Shown here in pieces: positions 7,851-15,372 of a stretch of 48,349 bases of DNA. Position 1 is the stretch's first letter. Every line of letters begins with the position of its first letter. The DNA comes from Saprospiraceae bacterium (lineage in GTDB: Bacteria > Bacteroidota > Bacteroidia > Chitinophagales > Saprospiraceae), in assembly GCA_021604865.1 (NCBI GenBank), contig BQJU01000052.1, forward strand, positions 1-48,349. The letters run 5' to 3'. The position numbers and the translations under genes are program-made. Under the pieces are notes generated by a model. That model was not told the origin of the DNA. It worked only from the letters and a program-made list of their open reading frames with translations, and made no database searches.

Positions 7851-7888
7851 AACAAAGCAATGGCAACAACTGTCATTGCTTTGTTTTT
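7851..7888 (+). terminator. rho-independent terminator after clpS
   Basis: A perfect 12-bp stem, AACAAAGCAATG with CATTGCTTTGTT, encloses an 11-nt loop and runs into TTTTT, 21 bp after the clpS stop. It lies only 13 bp before the aat start, so aat either depends on read-through or has a promoter overlapping this element. Confidence 0.75.
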
Positions 7889-7901
7889 ATGACTCAATAT
7901 T

Positions 7902-8603
7902 ATGCCTGTTTTTTGGTTACCTGAAGACGAACTGATCTTTCCCGACCCTGAATTGGCTGACCCCAATGGGGTGTTAGCTGTAGGGGGCGATCTGTCGCCG
8001 GAGCGGTTGTTGATGGCATACCAAATGGGCATTTTTCCTTGGTTTAATCCCAATGAACCCCTGGTGTGGTGGTCGCCGGATCCGCGTTTTGTGCTGTTTC
8101 CGGAAAAGCTGAAAGTAGCTCGATCAATGCGTCCCTATTTCAACCAGAAGAAATTTCGGGTGAGCCTGGACCAGGATTTCCGGGCAGTGATCACCAACTG
8201 CCAACAATATAGACGGATGGGACAGGGAGGAGGAGGTACCTGGATCACCAGGGGTATGCTCGAAGCCTATTGCCGGTTGCATGAACTGGGCTACGCTCAT
8301 TCTGTAGAGGTGTGGAAAGGTGAGGCCCTGGTGGGGGGCTTATACGGAATAGCCTTAGGGAAAATATTTTATGGAGAATCGATGTTTGCCAAAGAAAGTA
8401 ATGCCTCTAAATTTGGGTTTATCTCTTTGGTGAAAATACTACAAAAGCAAGGTTACTGGCTGATTGACTGCCAGCAGGAAACCCGGCACCTGGAAAGCCT
8501 GGGAGGAGAGCGCATTGATCGAAAAGACTTTTTATCCTGGTTAGAAAAAAACCAGCAAGAACCGACTTTAACAGGAAATTGGAAAGATGTTCACCATACA
8601 TGA
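7902..8603 (+). CDS. aat: leucyl/phenylalanyl-tRNA--protein transferase
   Basis: Aat transfers Leu or Phe from aminoacyl-tRNA to proteins with N-terminal Arg or Lys, creating N-degrons for ClpS. The 233-residue protein shows the family pattern: FPDPELADPNGVLAVGGDLS, LLMAYQMGIFPWFN, WWSPDPR near the N-terminus, then HSVEVWKGEALVGGLYG, FYGESMFAKESNASK and LIDCQQETRHLESLGGERI. The conserved catalytic-centre Asp (IDCQ) and Glu (FYGESMF) segments are present. It is adjacent to clpS, and the M23 peptidase gene begins 6 bp after its stop, so aat and the peptidase are probably co-transcribed. Confidence 0.96.
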   Translation: MPVFWLPEDELIFPDPELADPNGVLAVGGDLSPERLLMAYQMGIFPWFNPNEPLVWWSPDPRFVLFPEKLKVARSMRPYFNQKKFRVSLDQDFRAVITNCQQYRRMGQGGGGTWITRGMLEAYCRLHELGYAHSVEVWKGEALVGGLYGIALGKIFYGESMFAKESNASKFGFISLVKILQKQGYWLIDCQQETRHLESLGGERIDRKDFLSWLEKNQQEPTLTGNWKDVHHT

Positions 8604-8609
8604 TAAATT

Positions 8610-10325
8610 ATGCGACTGTTGCGATTGCTAACCATATTTACATTGTTCTTCCTTGTAGCTTTTACTTTTACCGGAAAGCGCGAATACCCACAAGATGATT
8701 TCCGTTCACCGATTAATAATACCCTTCGTCTGGCCGGTACTTTTGGTGAATTGCGTCCCAACCATTTTCATGCGGGTATTGATATTAAAGGGGCCACTGG
8801 TACCCCCCTGTTCTCAATTGCAGATGGCTATGTGTCGCGTATTAAGGTGGGGTCTGGGGGGTATGGTCAGGTGCTTTATATTCGCCATGCCAATGGTTTT
8901 ACTTCCGTTTATGCACACATGGATCGCTTTGCCCCGGAATTGGAGGAACTGATCAGAAGTTACCAATACCAGCAAGAAACATTTGAAGTAGAAATTTATC
9001 CGGAAAAAGACCAATACAGTTTAAAAAAAGGCGATCAAATTGGAACAATGGGCATGACAGGCTCGGCTTTTGGGCCTCATCTTCATTTTGAAATCCGGGA
9101 TTCCCGTACGGAAAAGCCGATTAACCCCTTACTTTTTGGCTTTAAAGTAGCCGACAACCAGCCTCCCAAAATGCATGAATTGCGCGTGTATTCCATCAAT
9201 GATCAGCGGGAGACTAGTGATGGGAAATCCTATGGCCTAATCAAAACCAAAAGTGGCTATCAGACCAAAAGTGATACACTCTTTGTAGCTAGCGACCGGG
9301 TGGGGTTTGCTTTAAAAACCTACGACCACATGGATGGCGTAACCAACTGGAATGGCATTTATAGTTTGGAAATGTACCAGGACGACTCGCTGTCCTTTCA
9401 ATTTGAGATGGAAACTTTTGCCTTCAATGAAACCCGTTTCCTCAATGCGCATCTGGATTATGAGGAGCAGGTTTCTGCCGGTAGTTATTTCAATAGATGT
9501 CACCTGCTTCCCGGCAATGAGCTATCTATTTACAATCACCAGACCAACTTTGGCGTTATCAAAGTAAGCCCCAATAGAGCTAGCAAAATGGAACTGGTCG
9601 TGAAGGATATTGCTGGCAATGAATCCCGCCTGACCTATTGGGTAAAACGGCACGACATCATCAATCCTAAACCATTGCCGCATTACAGTTATTTTCTGCC
9701 CTACAACCAAGGTAATGCTATAGATAATGGCGACTTTTTTCTCTATTTGCCCAAAGGCAGCCTTTATGAAAATTTATACCTGGATTATGATGGGCAGTAT
9801 GAACAAACCAATAATGTCTATTCCAATATTCACCATATCCACGATTTTAAAACGCCGGTCCACCAGTATTTTGATCTGGGCATACGTCCGGTGTTGTTGC
9901 CTGATGAACTACGCGACAAGGCCTTTGTTGCTTATTGTGGTAAAAACAATACCTATTATAATTGTGGGGGCCAATGGGATAAGGGTATGTTGCAAACCAA
10001 GGTACGGGCTTTTGGCGATTACTGCATTATGACCGATACGATTCCTCCCAGGATTCAGGTGGTTGATTTTCAGCGAGATATGCGGAGGTTTTCTGAAATG
10101 AGCTTCAAAATTACGGACAATTTTCCCACAGCGCGCAATATAGATGATCTTAGTTACCGAGCTACCGTTGACGGCCGATGGATACTGATGGAGCTAGATG
10201 GAAAAAAAGACAAGATTACCCACCGCTTTGACGATCGCATCACGCCGGGACAGCACCAATTGCGACTGGTGGTCAGAGATGTATTGGGCAATGAGAGAGT
10301 ATTTGAGCGGGAATTTATCCGGTAA
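8610..10325 (+). CDS. secreted M23-family peptidoglycan endopeptidase
   Basis: A 571-residue exported protein with an N-terminal signal peptide (MRLLRLLTIFTLFFLVAFTFT) and an M23/LytM zinc-peptidase domain at residues about 45-175. The zinc ligands are H54 and D58 (FHAGIDI), with the catalytic pair at H103 (YAHMDRF) and H157/H159 (HLHFE). All are present, so it should be an active peptidase or amidase activator acting on the cell wall in the periplasm. Residues 180-571 are a long beta-rich C-terminal region without a domain I can name, ending in what looks like two immunoglobulin-like strands (RIQVVDF..., HQLRLVVRDVLGNERVFEREF). It sits 6 bp after aat and is convergent with arfB. Confidence 0.9.
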   Translation: MRLLRLLTIFTLFFLVAFTFTGKREYPQDDFRSPINNTLRLAGTFGELRPNHFHAGIDIKGATGTPLFSIADGYVSRIKVGSGGYGQVLYIRHANGFTSVYAHMDRFAPELEELIRSYQYQQETFEVEIYPEKDQYSLKKGDQIGTMGMTGSAFGPHLHFEIRDSRTEKPINPLLFGFKVADNQPPKMHELRVYSINDQRETSDGKSYGLIKTKSGYQTKSDTLFVASDRVGFALKTYDHMDGVTNWNGIYSLEMYQDDSLSFQFEMETFAFNETRFLNAHLDYEEQVSAGSYFNRCHLLPGNELSIYNHQTNFGVIKVSPNRASKMELVVKDIAGNESRLTYWVKRHDIINPKPLPHYSYFLPYNQGNAIDNGDFFLYLPKGSLYENLYLDYDGQYEQTNNVYSNIHHIHDFKTPVHQYFDLGIRPVLLPDELRDKAFVAYCGKNNTYYNCGGQWDKGMLQTKVRAFGDYCIMTDTIPPRIQVVDFQRDMRRFSEMSFKITDNFPTARNIDDLSYRATVDGRWILMELDGKKDKITHRFDDRITPGQHQLRLVVRDVLGNERVFEREFIR

Positions 10326-10345
10326 CAAAGACGGGAGAAAAGGCG

Positions 10346-10756
10346 CTATGAATCTGGAAGAGCTATCTTTTTTCTGAGGGCTTTTTTTTCTGCTTGCGCT
10401 TTCTTTCTTTTTAAGCGGGCTTTGGGGTTTGTCTGTCGAGGTTTGACCTTCTTTCTTTTGGGCCGCGGACGCAGTGCCTGGCGTAATAATTCTTCGAGTC
10501 GACGAATGGTCAGTTCTTTGTTGTGGTGTTGAGAGCGAGTCTCTGAACAACGGACGGAAAGAATGCCTTCCTGGTTGATTCTTCCAGCCAAACTTTGGTT
10601 TATCTTTTGTTTTTCCTCTTCACTTAGTGCTAAAGAAGCCGCTATGTCAAACAACAATTCGGCCTGGCTCGACACCTTGTTGACGTGTTGGCCACCACTC
10701 CCCGAACTTCGACTGAAGCGAAAATTTAGCTCTTTATATAGTTGATTTAAATCCAT
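10346..10756 (-). CDS. arfB: alternative ribosome-rescue factor ArfB-like peptidyl-tRNA hydrolase
   Basis: A 136-residue GGQ protein of the ArfB/YaeJ class, which releases nascent chains from ribosomes stalled on truncated mRNA. The GGQ motif is at residues 21-23 (SRSSGSGGQHVNKVSS). It is followed by the family's SETRSQHHNKE and a strongly basic C-terminal tail (RPRPKRKKVKPRQTNPKARLKRKKAQAEKKALRKK, positions about 97-131) that in ArfB enters the empty mRNA channel. It lacks the codon-recognition domain of RF1. The ATG giving MDLNQLYKELNF was preferred over an in-frame start 13 codons earlier because family proteins begin here. It is convergent with the M23 gene and divergent from the Hsp20 genes. 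Confidence 0.92.
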   Translation of the reverse strand: MDLNQLYKELNFRFSRSSGSGGQHVNKVSSQAELLFDIAASLALSEEEKQKINQSLAGRINQEGILSVRCSETRSQHHNKELTIRRLEELLRQALRPRPKRKKVKPRQTNPKARLKRKKAQAEKKALRKKIALPDS

Positions 10757-10824
10757 GATGATCCTAAAACGGGAGAAGTTAGGGAAAAGTTCCATATATG
10801 ATGGCCCTCGTACTTAAATCGAAA

Positions 10825-10882
10825 AACAACATGAAAATATGTCATGTGTTTTCAAAAATAAGTGACATATCGTCATGTTGTT
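10825..10882. promoter_or_regulatory. nested 18-bp dyad between arfB and the Hsp20 genes
   Basis: Two nested perfect arms, AACAACATGA/TCATGTTGTT (10825-10834 and 10873-10882) and ATATGTCA/TGACATAT (10837-10844 and 10863-10870), are separated by matching 2-nt internal loops and an 18-nt centre. The element lies about 100 bp before the first Hsp20 start and 70 bp before the arfB start. It could be an operator for the divergent genes or an RNA hairpin. It does not match CIRCE (TTAGCACTC-N9-GAGTGCTAA). Confidence 0.55.
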
Positions 10883-10980
10883 AAAAAAAAGCTGCCTCTT
10901 TTTCCTATTAAATGAACTGGTACGGCAATTGCAATAGTGAGTTTGAAGATTTGAATTAATTAACTGTAAAAATCAATATT

Positions 10981-11388
10981 ATGTTAGCCGTAAAACCAGT
11001 CCATAGAAGTGGTGCATCTTTCCCTTCAAATCGTCTTTTCAACGATTTTTTTGAAAGAACCAATGGAATTTCACTGCCAGCTGTAAATACTTCGGAATCG
11101 GCTCTTGCTTTTCGCCTGGAAGTTGCTGCACCTGGTTTGGAAAAGTCGGATTTTCAGTTGTCTATAGAAAAAGACATCCTGACGATTGCTGTGAACAAAG
11201 AATACAAGGTAGCAGAAGGAGAAACCGTTAAAAGAAGAGAATTTGGTCACTATGCGTTCAAGCGCAGTTTCCAATTACCTGATGCGGTCGATCAAGAAAA
11301 GATAGAGGCCAGCTATAGCCAGGGGATTTTGGTAATCAATTTGCCAAAAAAAGAAGAAGCCAGCCCCAAAAACATACCCATTGTCTAA
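10981..11388 (+). CDS. Hsp20/alpha-crystallin family small heat-shock protein (first of two)
   Basis: A 135-residue ATP-independent holdase chaperone that keeps unfolding proteins soluble. The alpha-crystallin domain covers residues about 38-128: FRLEVAAPGLEKSDFQLSIEKDILTIAV, then RREFGHYAFKRSFQLPDAVD and the closing IEASYSQGILVINLPKKEE with the G-I-L-x-I/V core. The N-terminal arm contains FNDFFER, and the C-terminal IPIV may serve as the I-x-I/V docking motif. It is followed after 59 bp by a second Hsp20 gene, likely in the same transcript, with a shared terminator at 11952. The large dyad at 10825-10882 may be its control site. Confidence 0.93.
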   Translation: MLAVKPVHRSGASFPSNRLFNDFFERTNGISLPAVNTSESALAFRLEVAAPGLEKSDFQLSIEKDILTIAVNKEYKVAEGETVKRREFGHYAFKRSFQLPDAVDQEKIEASYSQGILVINLPKKEEASPKNIPIV

Positions 11389-11447
11389 AAATGACAATTT
11401 CTTGACCGTTCTAAAAAAATCTTTTGAAACAAAAAATGTTTATAATC

Positions 11448-11891
11448 ATGAATATGATCAATTATAGGCCATTAAGTACGACAAAAGCCTTTAATCAGTT
11501 GTTTGACAATTTTTTCAACCAAAATCTTTCCAATAGTATTGGAGCAGATAGTTTGATCAGCCATCCTTCGGTAAATGTTGTGGAAAGCGACAACAATTTC
11601 CGGATTGAGCTGGCCGCTCCAGGTTTTGAGAAAGAAAATTTTGAGCTAAAGGTTGAAAGAGGTTATTTGAAATTATCGGCTTCTACATCGGAAAAGAAAG
11701 AAGAAGTTGAGGAAGGAAAATATAAGCGTCGCGAGTTTAACTATGTGTCATTTAGTAGAAGTTTTCAACTTCCAGAATCCGTAGACACTGAAAATGTCGT
11801 AGCTATTTACGAAAAAGGAATCTTAGTTGTAACTTTGCCTAAGAAAGCCGAGGCACAGGTGGAAAAATCCCGCCTGATAGAAATTAAATAA
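11448..11891 (+). CDS. Hsp20/alpha-crystallin family small heat-shock protein (second of two)
   Basis: A 147-residue small heat-shock protein and paralogue of the preceding gene. The N-terminal arm has FNQLFDNFFNQ. The crystallin domain shows FRIELAAPGFEKENFELKVERGYLKLSAS, RREFNYVSFSRSFQLPESVD and the closing IYEKGILVVTLPKK, and the tail is SRLIEIK (I-x-I). The ATG at 11448 (MNMINYRPLS) was chosen; a second ATG two codons later is equally possible, and the in-frame TTG at 11424 is unlikely. The two genes probably form a tandem duplication expressed as one heat-shock unit ending at the terminator at 11952. Confidence 0.93.
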   Translation: MNMINYRPLSTTKAFNQLFDNFFNQNLSNSIGADSLISHPSVNVVESDNNFRIELAAPGFEKENFELKVERGYLKLSASTSEKKEEVEEGKYKRREFNYVSFSRSFQLPESVDTENVVAIYEKGILVVTLPKKAEAQVEKSRLIEIK

Positions 11892-11951
11892 ACAACAGCA
11901 GATTTGAGCTGTTTTAAGAATAGTTAATAGGGTTTTAGGTGTTTAATTTTG

Positions 11952-11983
11952 GACCGACACAATCATGTGTCGGTCTTTTTTTT
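11952..11983 (+). terminator. rho-independent terminator of the Hsp20 operon
   Basis: A perfect 10-bp GC-rich stem, GACCGACACA with TGTGTCGGTC, has a 4-nt loop and is followed by eight T. It lies 60 bp after the second Hsp20 stop. This is one of the clearest terminators in the window. Confidence 0.93.
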
Positions 11984-12013
11984 GTCATTTCGGAAAGAAA
12001 GAAAATGCTCAAA

Positions 12014-12200
12014 AAAGTCAACCCGGCAGCTTTCGTCACCGGGTTGCTCAAGAAAATCCAACTTCAAAAAGGAGAATAGTGTACTCTAAAGGAGTTGTAG
12101 TCGTGTTTATTTAGGGCAGACCCTTACTCTTTGTTGGAAAATCTTAACCCTTTAAGAGCAGTATCATTGGGATGACCACAACTACTGTATTCTTTTATTC
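12014..12200 (-). ncRNA. candidate structured non-coding RNA
   Basis: The 390-bp gap between the Hsp20 terminator and the DUF3109 gene contains no open frame but shows long-range pairing. Segment 12174-12183 (minus strand AGTTGTGGTC) pairs fully (one G-U) with 12093-12102 (GACTACAACT), and AGAATA at 12188-12193 pairs with TATTCT at 12073-12078. A 70-nt interior contains smaller stems (AGGG/CCCT, CTCTT/AAGAG). Just downstream on the minus strand is an 8-bp GC hairpin, CAACCCGG/CCGGGTTG (12020-12047), followed by ACTTTTTT, an intrinsic terminator. An RNA of about 180 nt is implied. A rod with a large central bubble recalls 6S RNA, but I cannot confirm that family. It could also be a long 3' leader structure. 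Confidence 0.4.
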
Positions 12201-12375
12201 ACAGCTATAATATAAAAATAGTTGATGCTATTGTATTCCGTAGGTGTATACCAATAATGGTCCGGACTTAAATCGGTAAATGGAGGTAGGGGGGAATTCT
12301 ATCGCGAGAATAAATACTTTTAGACCTTACAAAAATAGGGGAAATATAGATGGAAATCAATTAAATCAGCAATTT

Positions 12376-12954
12376 TTAAAATTTTAAATGCGTTGCGGCT
12401 GCTTCCAGTTCTTCATAAAAGTCGGGGCCATATTTACGGATTATGGCTTCCTTTAGGAACTGAAAGACTGGGAGTTGTTCTTTTTTTCCCAGATCACAAG
12501 CAGCTGAGCAGATATCCCAGCGGTCATAATTGAGGGCTTCAAATCCACTTTCAGGTGATTTACTGATCCGGATAGGGTAAAGGTGGCAGGAGATCGGTTT
12601 TTTAAAATCGATAGCTTCGGCCTTGTAGGCGGTTTCAATGCCGCATTTAGCGATGCCTAATTTATCATAAGTCATATAGGCACAGGGGCCTCCGTCAATC
12701 AGTGGTGTAGCATAATCTTGTGTTTCTTGCTGATAAACATAAGTTCCTTCAGCTTCAATAACAGCTATACCTGCCGGACTCAGAAAGGGTTTAACCTTAT
12801 CGTAGATGTGTTCTAAAGTGGCCATTTCTTCTGGCTCAAGTGGAGCGCCAAAGTCACCTTCCCAGCAACAGGCTCCTTTACAGGATGTCAAGTTGCAGAG
12901 GAATTGTTCCTCCACCACGTCATCACTGATTAAAATATCCTGGACAATAATCAT
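12376..12954 (-). CDS. DUF3109 family cysteine-rich protein
   Basis: A 192-residue cytoplasmic protein of unknown function found widely in Bacteroidota. The N-terminus MIIVQDILISDDVVEEQFLC leads into the cysteine cluster C-N-L-T-S-C-K-G-A-C-C-W-E-G-D (residues about 20-33). Further conserved cysteines occur in GGPCAYM, AKCGIE, SCHLYPIR and WDICSAAC, a pattern like YkgJ/Fe-S or zinc-binding proteins. Metal binding is therefore likely but the ligand metal is not known. The start MIIVQDIL was preferred to an in-frame ATG 12 codons upstream (MAASRLRIQPTK), which adds no family sequence. It is divergent from the small secreted protein gene at 13088. Confidence 0.85.
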   Translation of the reverse strand: MIIVQDILISDDVVEEQFLCNLTSCKGACCWEGDFGAPLEPEEMATLEHIYDKVKPFLSPAGIAVIEAEGTYVYQQETQDYATPLIDGGPCAYMTYDKLGIAKCGIETAYKAEAIDFKKPISCHLYPIRISKSPESGFEALNYDRWDICSAACDLGKKEQLPVFQFLKEAIIRKYGPDFYEELEAAATHLKF

Positions 12955-13087
12955 TTTTGTTGGTTGAATTCGTAGTCGGCTAGCAGCCAATTACAGCGAA
13001 TACTAATGCAAATATCGGATACCTAGAGCAATAAAACGGCTAAAAATTGTATTTTAGCGATAAATATTATTGACAAAAGTAGACAAG

Positions 13088-13501
13088 ATGAAGAAAATTG
13101 TACTGAGCCTTTCTTTTTGCCTGGCAGTTTTGGCGCTTTCTGCACAAGCCACTATTGACCAGCAGGCTGTTCAGCAGGCAACAGATGAGCTGACCGCCCT
13201 CTACCAATTAGATGCGCAGCAGACGCCAAAAATGCAGATCATTCAGGAACGTCTATTCCGCAATCTGGCCGAAATTGAAGTCCTTAAAGACCAGCAACCC
13301 ATACTTTACCTGGAAAAGAAAAAAAACATCCGCAGAGGGATGGAAGCCTCTATCAAAATGATGCTTACTACGGACCAGATGGCTATTTTCAATCAGCAAT
13401 TAGTGGAGCGCAGAAAAAAAGAATCTGACAAAATTAAAAATTTGAAAGCTGAAGGTGCCAGTAAGGAAGCAATTCAAATGGCCCTATTGGAAATCGAATA
13501 G
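13088..13501 (+). CDS. small secreted helical protein, function unknown
   Basis: A 137-residue protein with a clear signal peptide (MKKIVLSLSFCLAVLALSAQA). The mature part is almost entirely charged and helical: QQATDELTALYQLDAQQTPKM, QERLFRNLAEIEVLKDQQP, then RRGMEASIKMMLTTDQMAIFNQQL. The repeated L-T-x-x-Q-like phrases (LTTDQMAIF) and size resemble periplasmic Spy/CpxP-like proteins, but identity is too weak to name it. The frame also offers a TTG six codons upstream; the ATG at 13088 is preferred because it gives a canonical signal peptide. It ends just before a bidirectional terminator. Confidence 0.8.
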   Translation: MKKIVLSLSFCLAVLALSAQATIDQQAVQQATDELTALYQLDAQQTPKMQIIQERLFRNLAEIEVLKDQQPILYLEKKKNIRRGMEASIKMMLTTDQMAIFNQQLVERRKKESDKIKNLKAEGASKEAIQMALLEIE

Positions 13502-13526
13502 CTACACTTTTGGAACACAAAGAATC

Positions 13527-13557
13527 AAAAAAGCACCTTCTCGTAAGGTGCTTTTTT
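13527..13557. terminator. bidirectional rho-independent terminator
   Basis: A 13-bp stem (AAAAAAGCACCTT paired with AAGGTGCTTTTTT) with a 5-nt loop CTCGT has T-runs on both strands. It lies 25 bp after the stop of the small secreted protein gene and isolates the citrate synthase promoter from upstream transcription. Confidence 0.92.
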
Positions 13558-13670
13558 GCTTTATATTGGACATATTTAATGAATTTGAAAACAAACTACC
13601 TACCATAGCTGTATTTTTTATAGAATCTATTTACTATTTGGAGGCTTAAGCCCTTATTAAATAGGAATTT

Positions 13671-13703
13671 TTGTCGTTAAGATTCGGAAAATGCCTACCT
13701 TTG
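13671..13703 (+). promoter_or_regulatory. Bacteroidota-type promoter of the citrate synthase gene
   Basis: TTG at 13671-13673 and TACCTTTG at 13696-13703 match the -33 and -7 elements (TTG ... TAnnTTTG) with a 22-bp spacer. This would place the transcript start about 70 nt before the citrate synthase ATG at 13779. It supports the choice of the internal ATG over the longer reading frame that begins inside the promoter. Confidence 0.6.
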
Positions 13704-13778
13704 AGCCTCCAAAAAGAGGGCAATCTTCCAGGCAGGAAAAAAATATCACGCTTTTTACATAATAACCGAATAAAATTG

Positions 13779-15110
13779 ATGGATCCCCTAAAACAAAAGT
13801 TTAATCAGAAAGCAGCCGAGCTAAAAAAAGAGATCAAAGCTCTACTCAAAGAAAAAGGTAATACCAAGGTAGATGAAGTTGTCTTGAGCCAAGTTTTTGG
13901 TGGTGCCCGAGGAATCAAGATGATGTTATGGGAAACTTCCCAACTCGATCCTATTGAAGGCATTCGCTTTCGTGGATACTCTATTCCACAACTAAGAGAA
14001 TTATTACCGAAAGGTCCCGATGGGAAAGAACCACGCCCGGAAGGTTTATTCTGGTTGATGCTGGTAGGCGAAATCCCTACTGATGATCAGGTAAAATGGC
14101 TGACCGGCCAATGGACGCACCGTAGCAATGTACCCGAGCATGTTTTCAAAATGCTGGATAGCCTGCCGGTAGATACGCATCCAATGACTCAATTTTCTTC
14201 AGCTATCATTGCTATGCAAACGGAGAGTTGTTTTGCCCGGCGCTATGCTGAAGGGATGTCAAAAACGGAGTATTGGGATGCCACCTATGAGGATACCATG
14301 AATCTGATTGCCCGTTTACCACGGGTAGCTGCCTATATTTATCGCCGTACTTTCCACGGTGGAGATCATATTACGCCGGACTTCTCCCTGGACTGGGCCG
14401 GTAATTTTGCCCACATGTTAGGGTTTAAAGATCCGGACTTTAAGAGTCTGATGCGGCTTTACATGACCATCCATGCAGACCATGAAGGTGGCAATGCGTC
14501 GGCGCATGCTACTCATTTGGTCGGCTCTACGCTTAGTGATCCCTATTATTCTTTGGCAGGTGGTATGACTGCGCTTGCTGGACCACTACACGGTTTGGCC
14601 AATCAAGAAGTCATCAAGTGGATTTTCCGAATGCTGGATGCAATTGGAACGAATAAACCCACCAAAGAACAGATTGCTGAATATGTAAAAAGCACACTCG
14701 CTGCAGGACAGGTGATTCCGGGTTATGGCCACGCGGTATTGCGCCGCCCCGACCCCCGTTTTATGGCTCAAAAGCGGTTTGCTGAAGAAAATATTAAAGA
14801 TGCAGATATCGTAAATGTAGTCTGGAAAATATTTGAAGTAGTGCCACCAATCCTGGAAAGCCTAGGCAAGGTGAAAAATCCATGGCCTAATGTGGACGCA
14901 CACTCGGGTTCTTTGTTGGTACACTACGGTTTGAAAGAAAACGAATATTATACGGTGCTGTTTGGCGTATCCAGAGCATTGGGTGTGCTTTCGGCTCTCT
15001 GCTGGTCGCGGGCACTTGGCCTACCACTGGAGCGGCCTAAATCAGTTACCTTTAATTGGGTTAAGGAATTTCTGAAAAAAACAGAAGAAACAGAGCAAGT
15101 AGCAGGTTAG
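13779..15110 (+). CDS. gltA: citrate (Si)-synthase, mitochondrial-like type
   Basis: Condenses oxaloacetate and acetyl-CoA to citrate, the entry step of the TCA cycle. The 443-residue protein contains the full catalytic triad: H271 (LAGPLHGLANQE), H318 (VIPGYGHAVLR) and D373 (NVDAHSG). Segments such as HADHEGGNASAHATHLVG, DPYYSLAGGMTALAGPLHG and YYTVLFGVSRALGVL follow the mitochondrial (type I, dimeric) enzyme pattern more closely than the common bacterial hexameric GltA. The start MDPLKQKFN was chosen because the in-frame extension of 36 codons overlaps the promoter. A strong terminator follows. Its NADH-insensitivity, known for the mitochondrial type, can only be inferred. Confidence 0.94.
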   Translation: MDPLKQKFNQKAAELKKEIKALLKEKGNTKVDEVVLSQVFGGARGIKMMLWETSQLDPIEGIRFRGYSIPQLRELLPKGPDGKEPRPEGLFWLMLVGEIPTDDQVKWLTGQWTHRSNVPEHVFKMLDSLPVDTHPMTQFSSAIIAMQTESCFARRYAEGMSKTEYWDATYEDTMNLIARLPRVAAYIYRRTFHGGDHITPDFSLDWAGNFAHMLGFKDPDFKSLMRLYMTIHADHEGGNASAHATHLVGSTLSDPYYSLAGGMTALAGPLHGLANQEVIKWIFRMLDAIGTNKPTKEQIAEYVKSTLAAGQVIPGYGHAVLRRPDPRFMAQKRFAEENIKDADIVNVVWKIFEVVPPILESLGKVKNPWPNVDAHSGSLLVHYGLKENEYYTVLFGVSRALGVLSALCWSRALGLPLERPKSVTFNWVKEFLKKTEETEQVAG

Positions 15111-15159
15111 TACCTGTTTGTAATACAAAACTTTCTAAGAACCATAAAAAGAAAGTGAA

Positions 15160-15235
15160 AATTCGTCGCAGGATATTTGTTGTTCGATGTTTCTAATGAC
15201 ATCGGATGATGGGTATGTTGTGACGATTTTTTTTT
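15160..15235 (+). terminator. two-tier terminator after the citrate synthase gene
   Basis: Outer arms CGTCGCA (15164-15170) and TGTGACG (15219-15225) pair with one G-U and enclose an inner 6-bp stem, CGATGT/ACATCG. They are followed by nine T (15227-15235). The element sits 50 bp after the citrate synthase stop. Confidence 0.65.
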
Positions 15236-15372
15236 AGTACTTGATTGTAATTTACATGGTAACGAGGATAAACTTTACTTATTGAGATTGGTTGTAGACA
15301 ATAAAGTTGTTCAGCGCAGAGATGACGAGCGATCCCACTACTGAACAACGCTAATAGAATGGCAAATTTATT

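Noticed and set aside
8610-10325. Additional frames inside the M23 peptidase gene on both strands
   Set aside because: No start context, no recognisable domains, and full overlap with a conserved enzyme gene.
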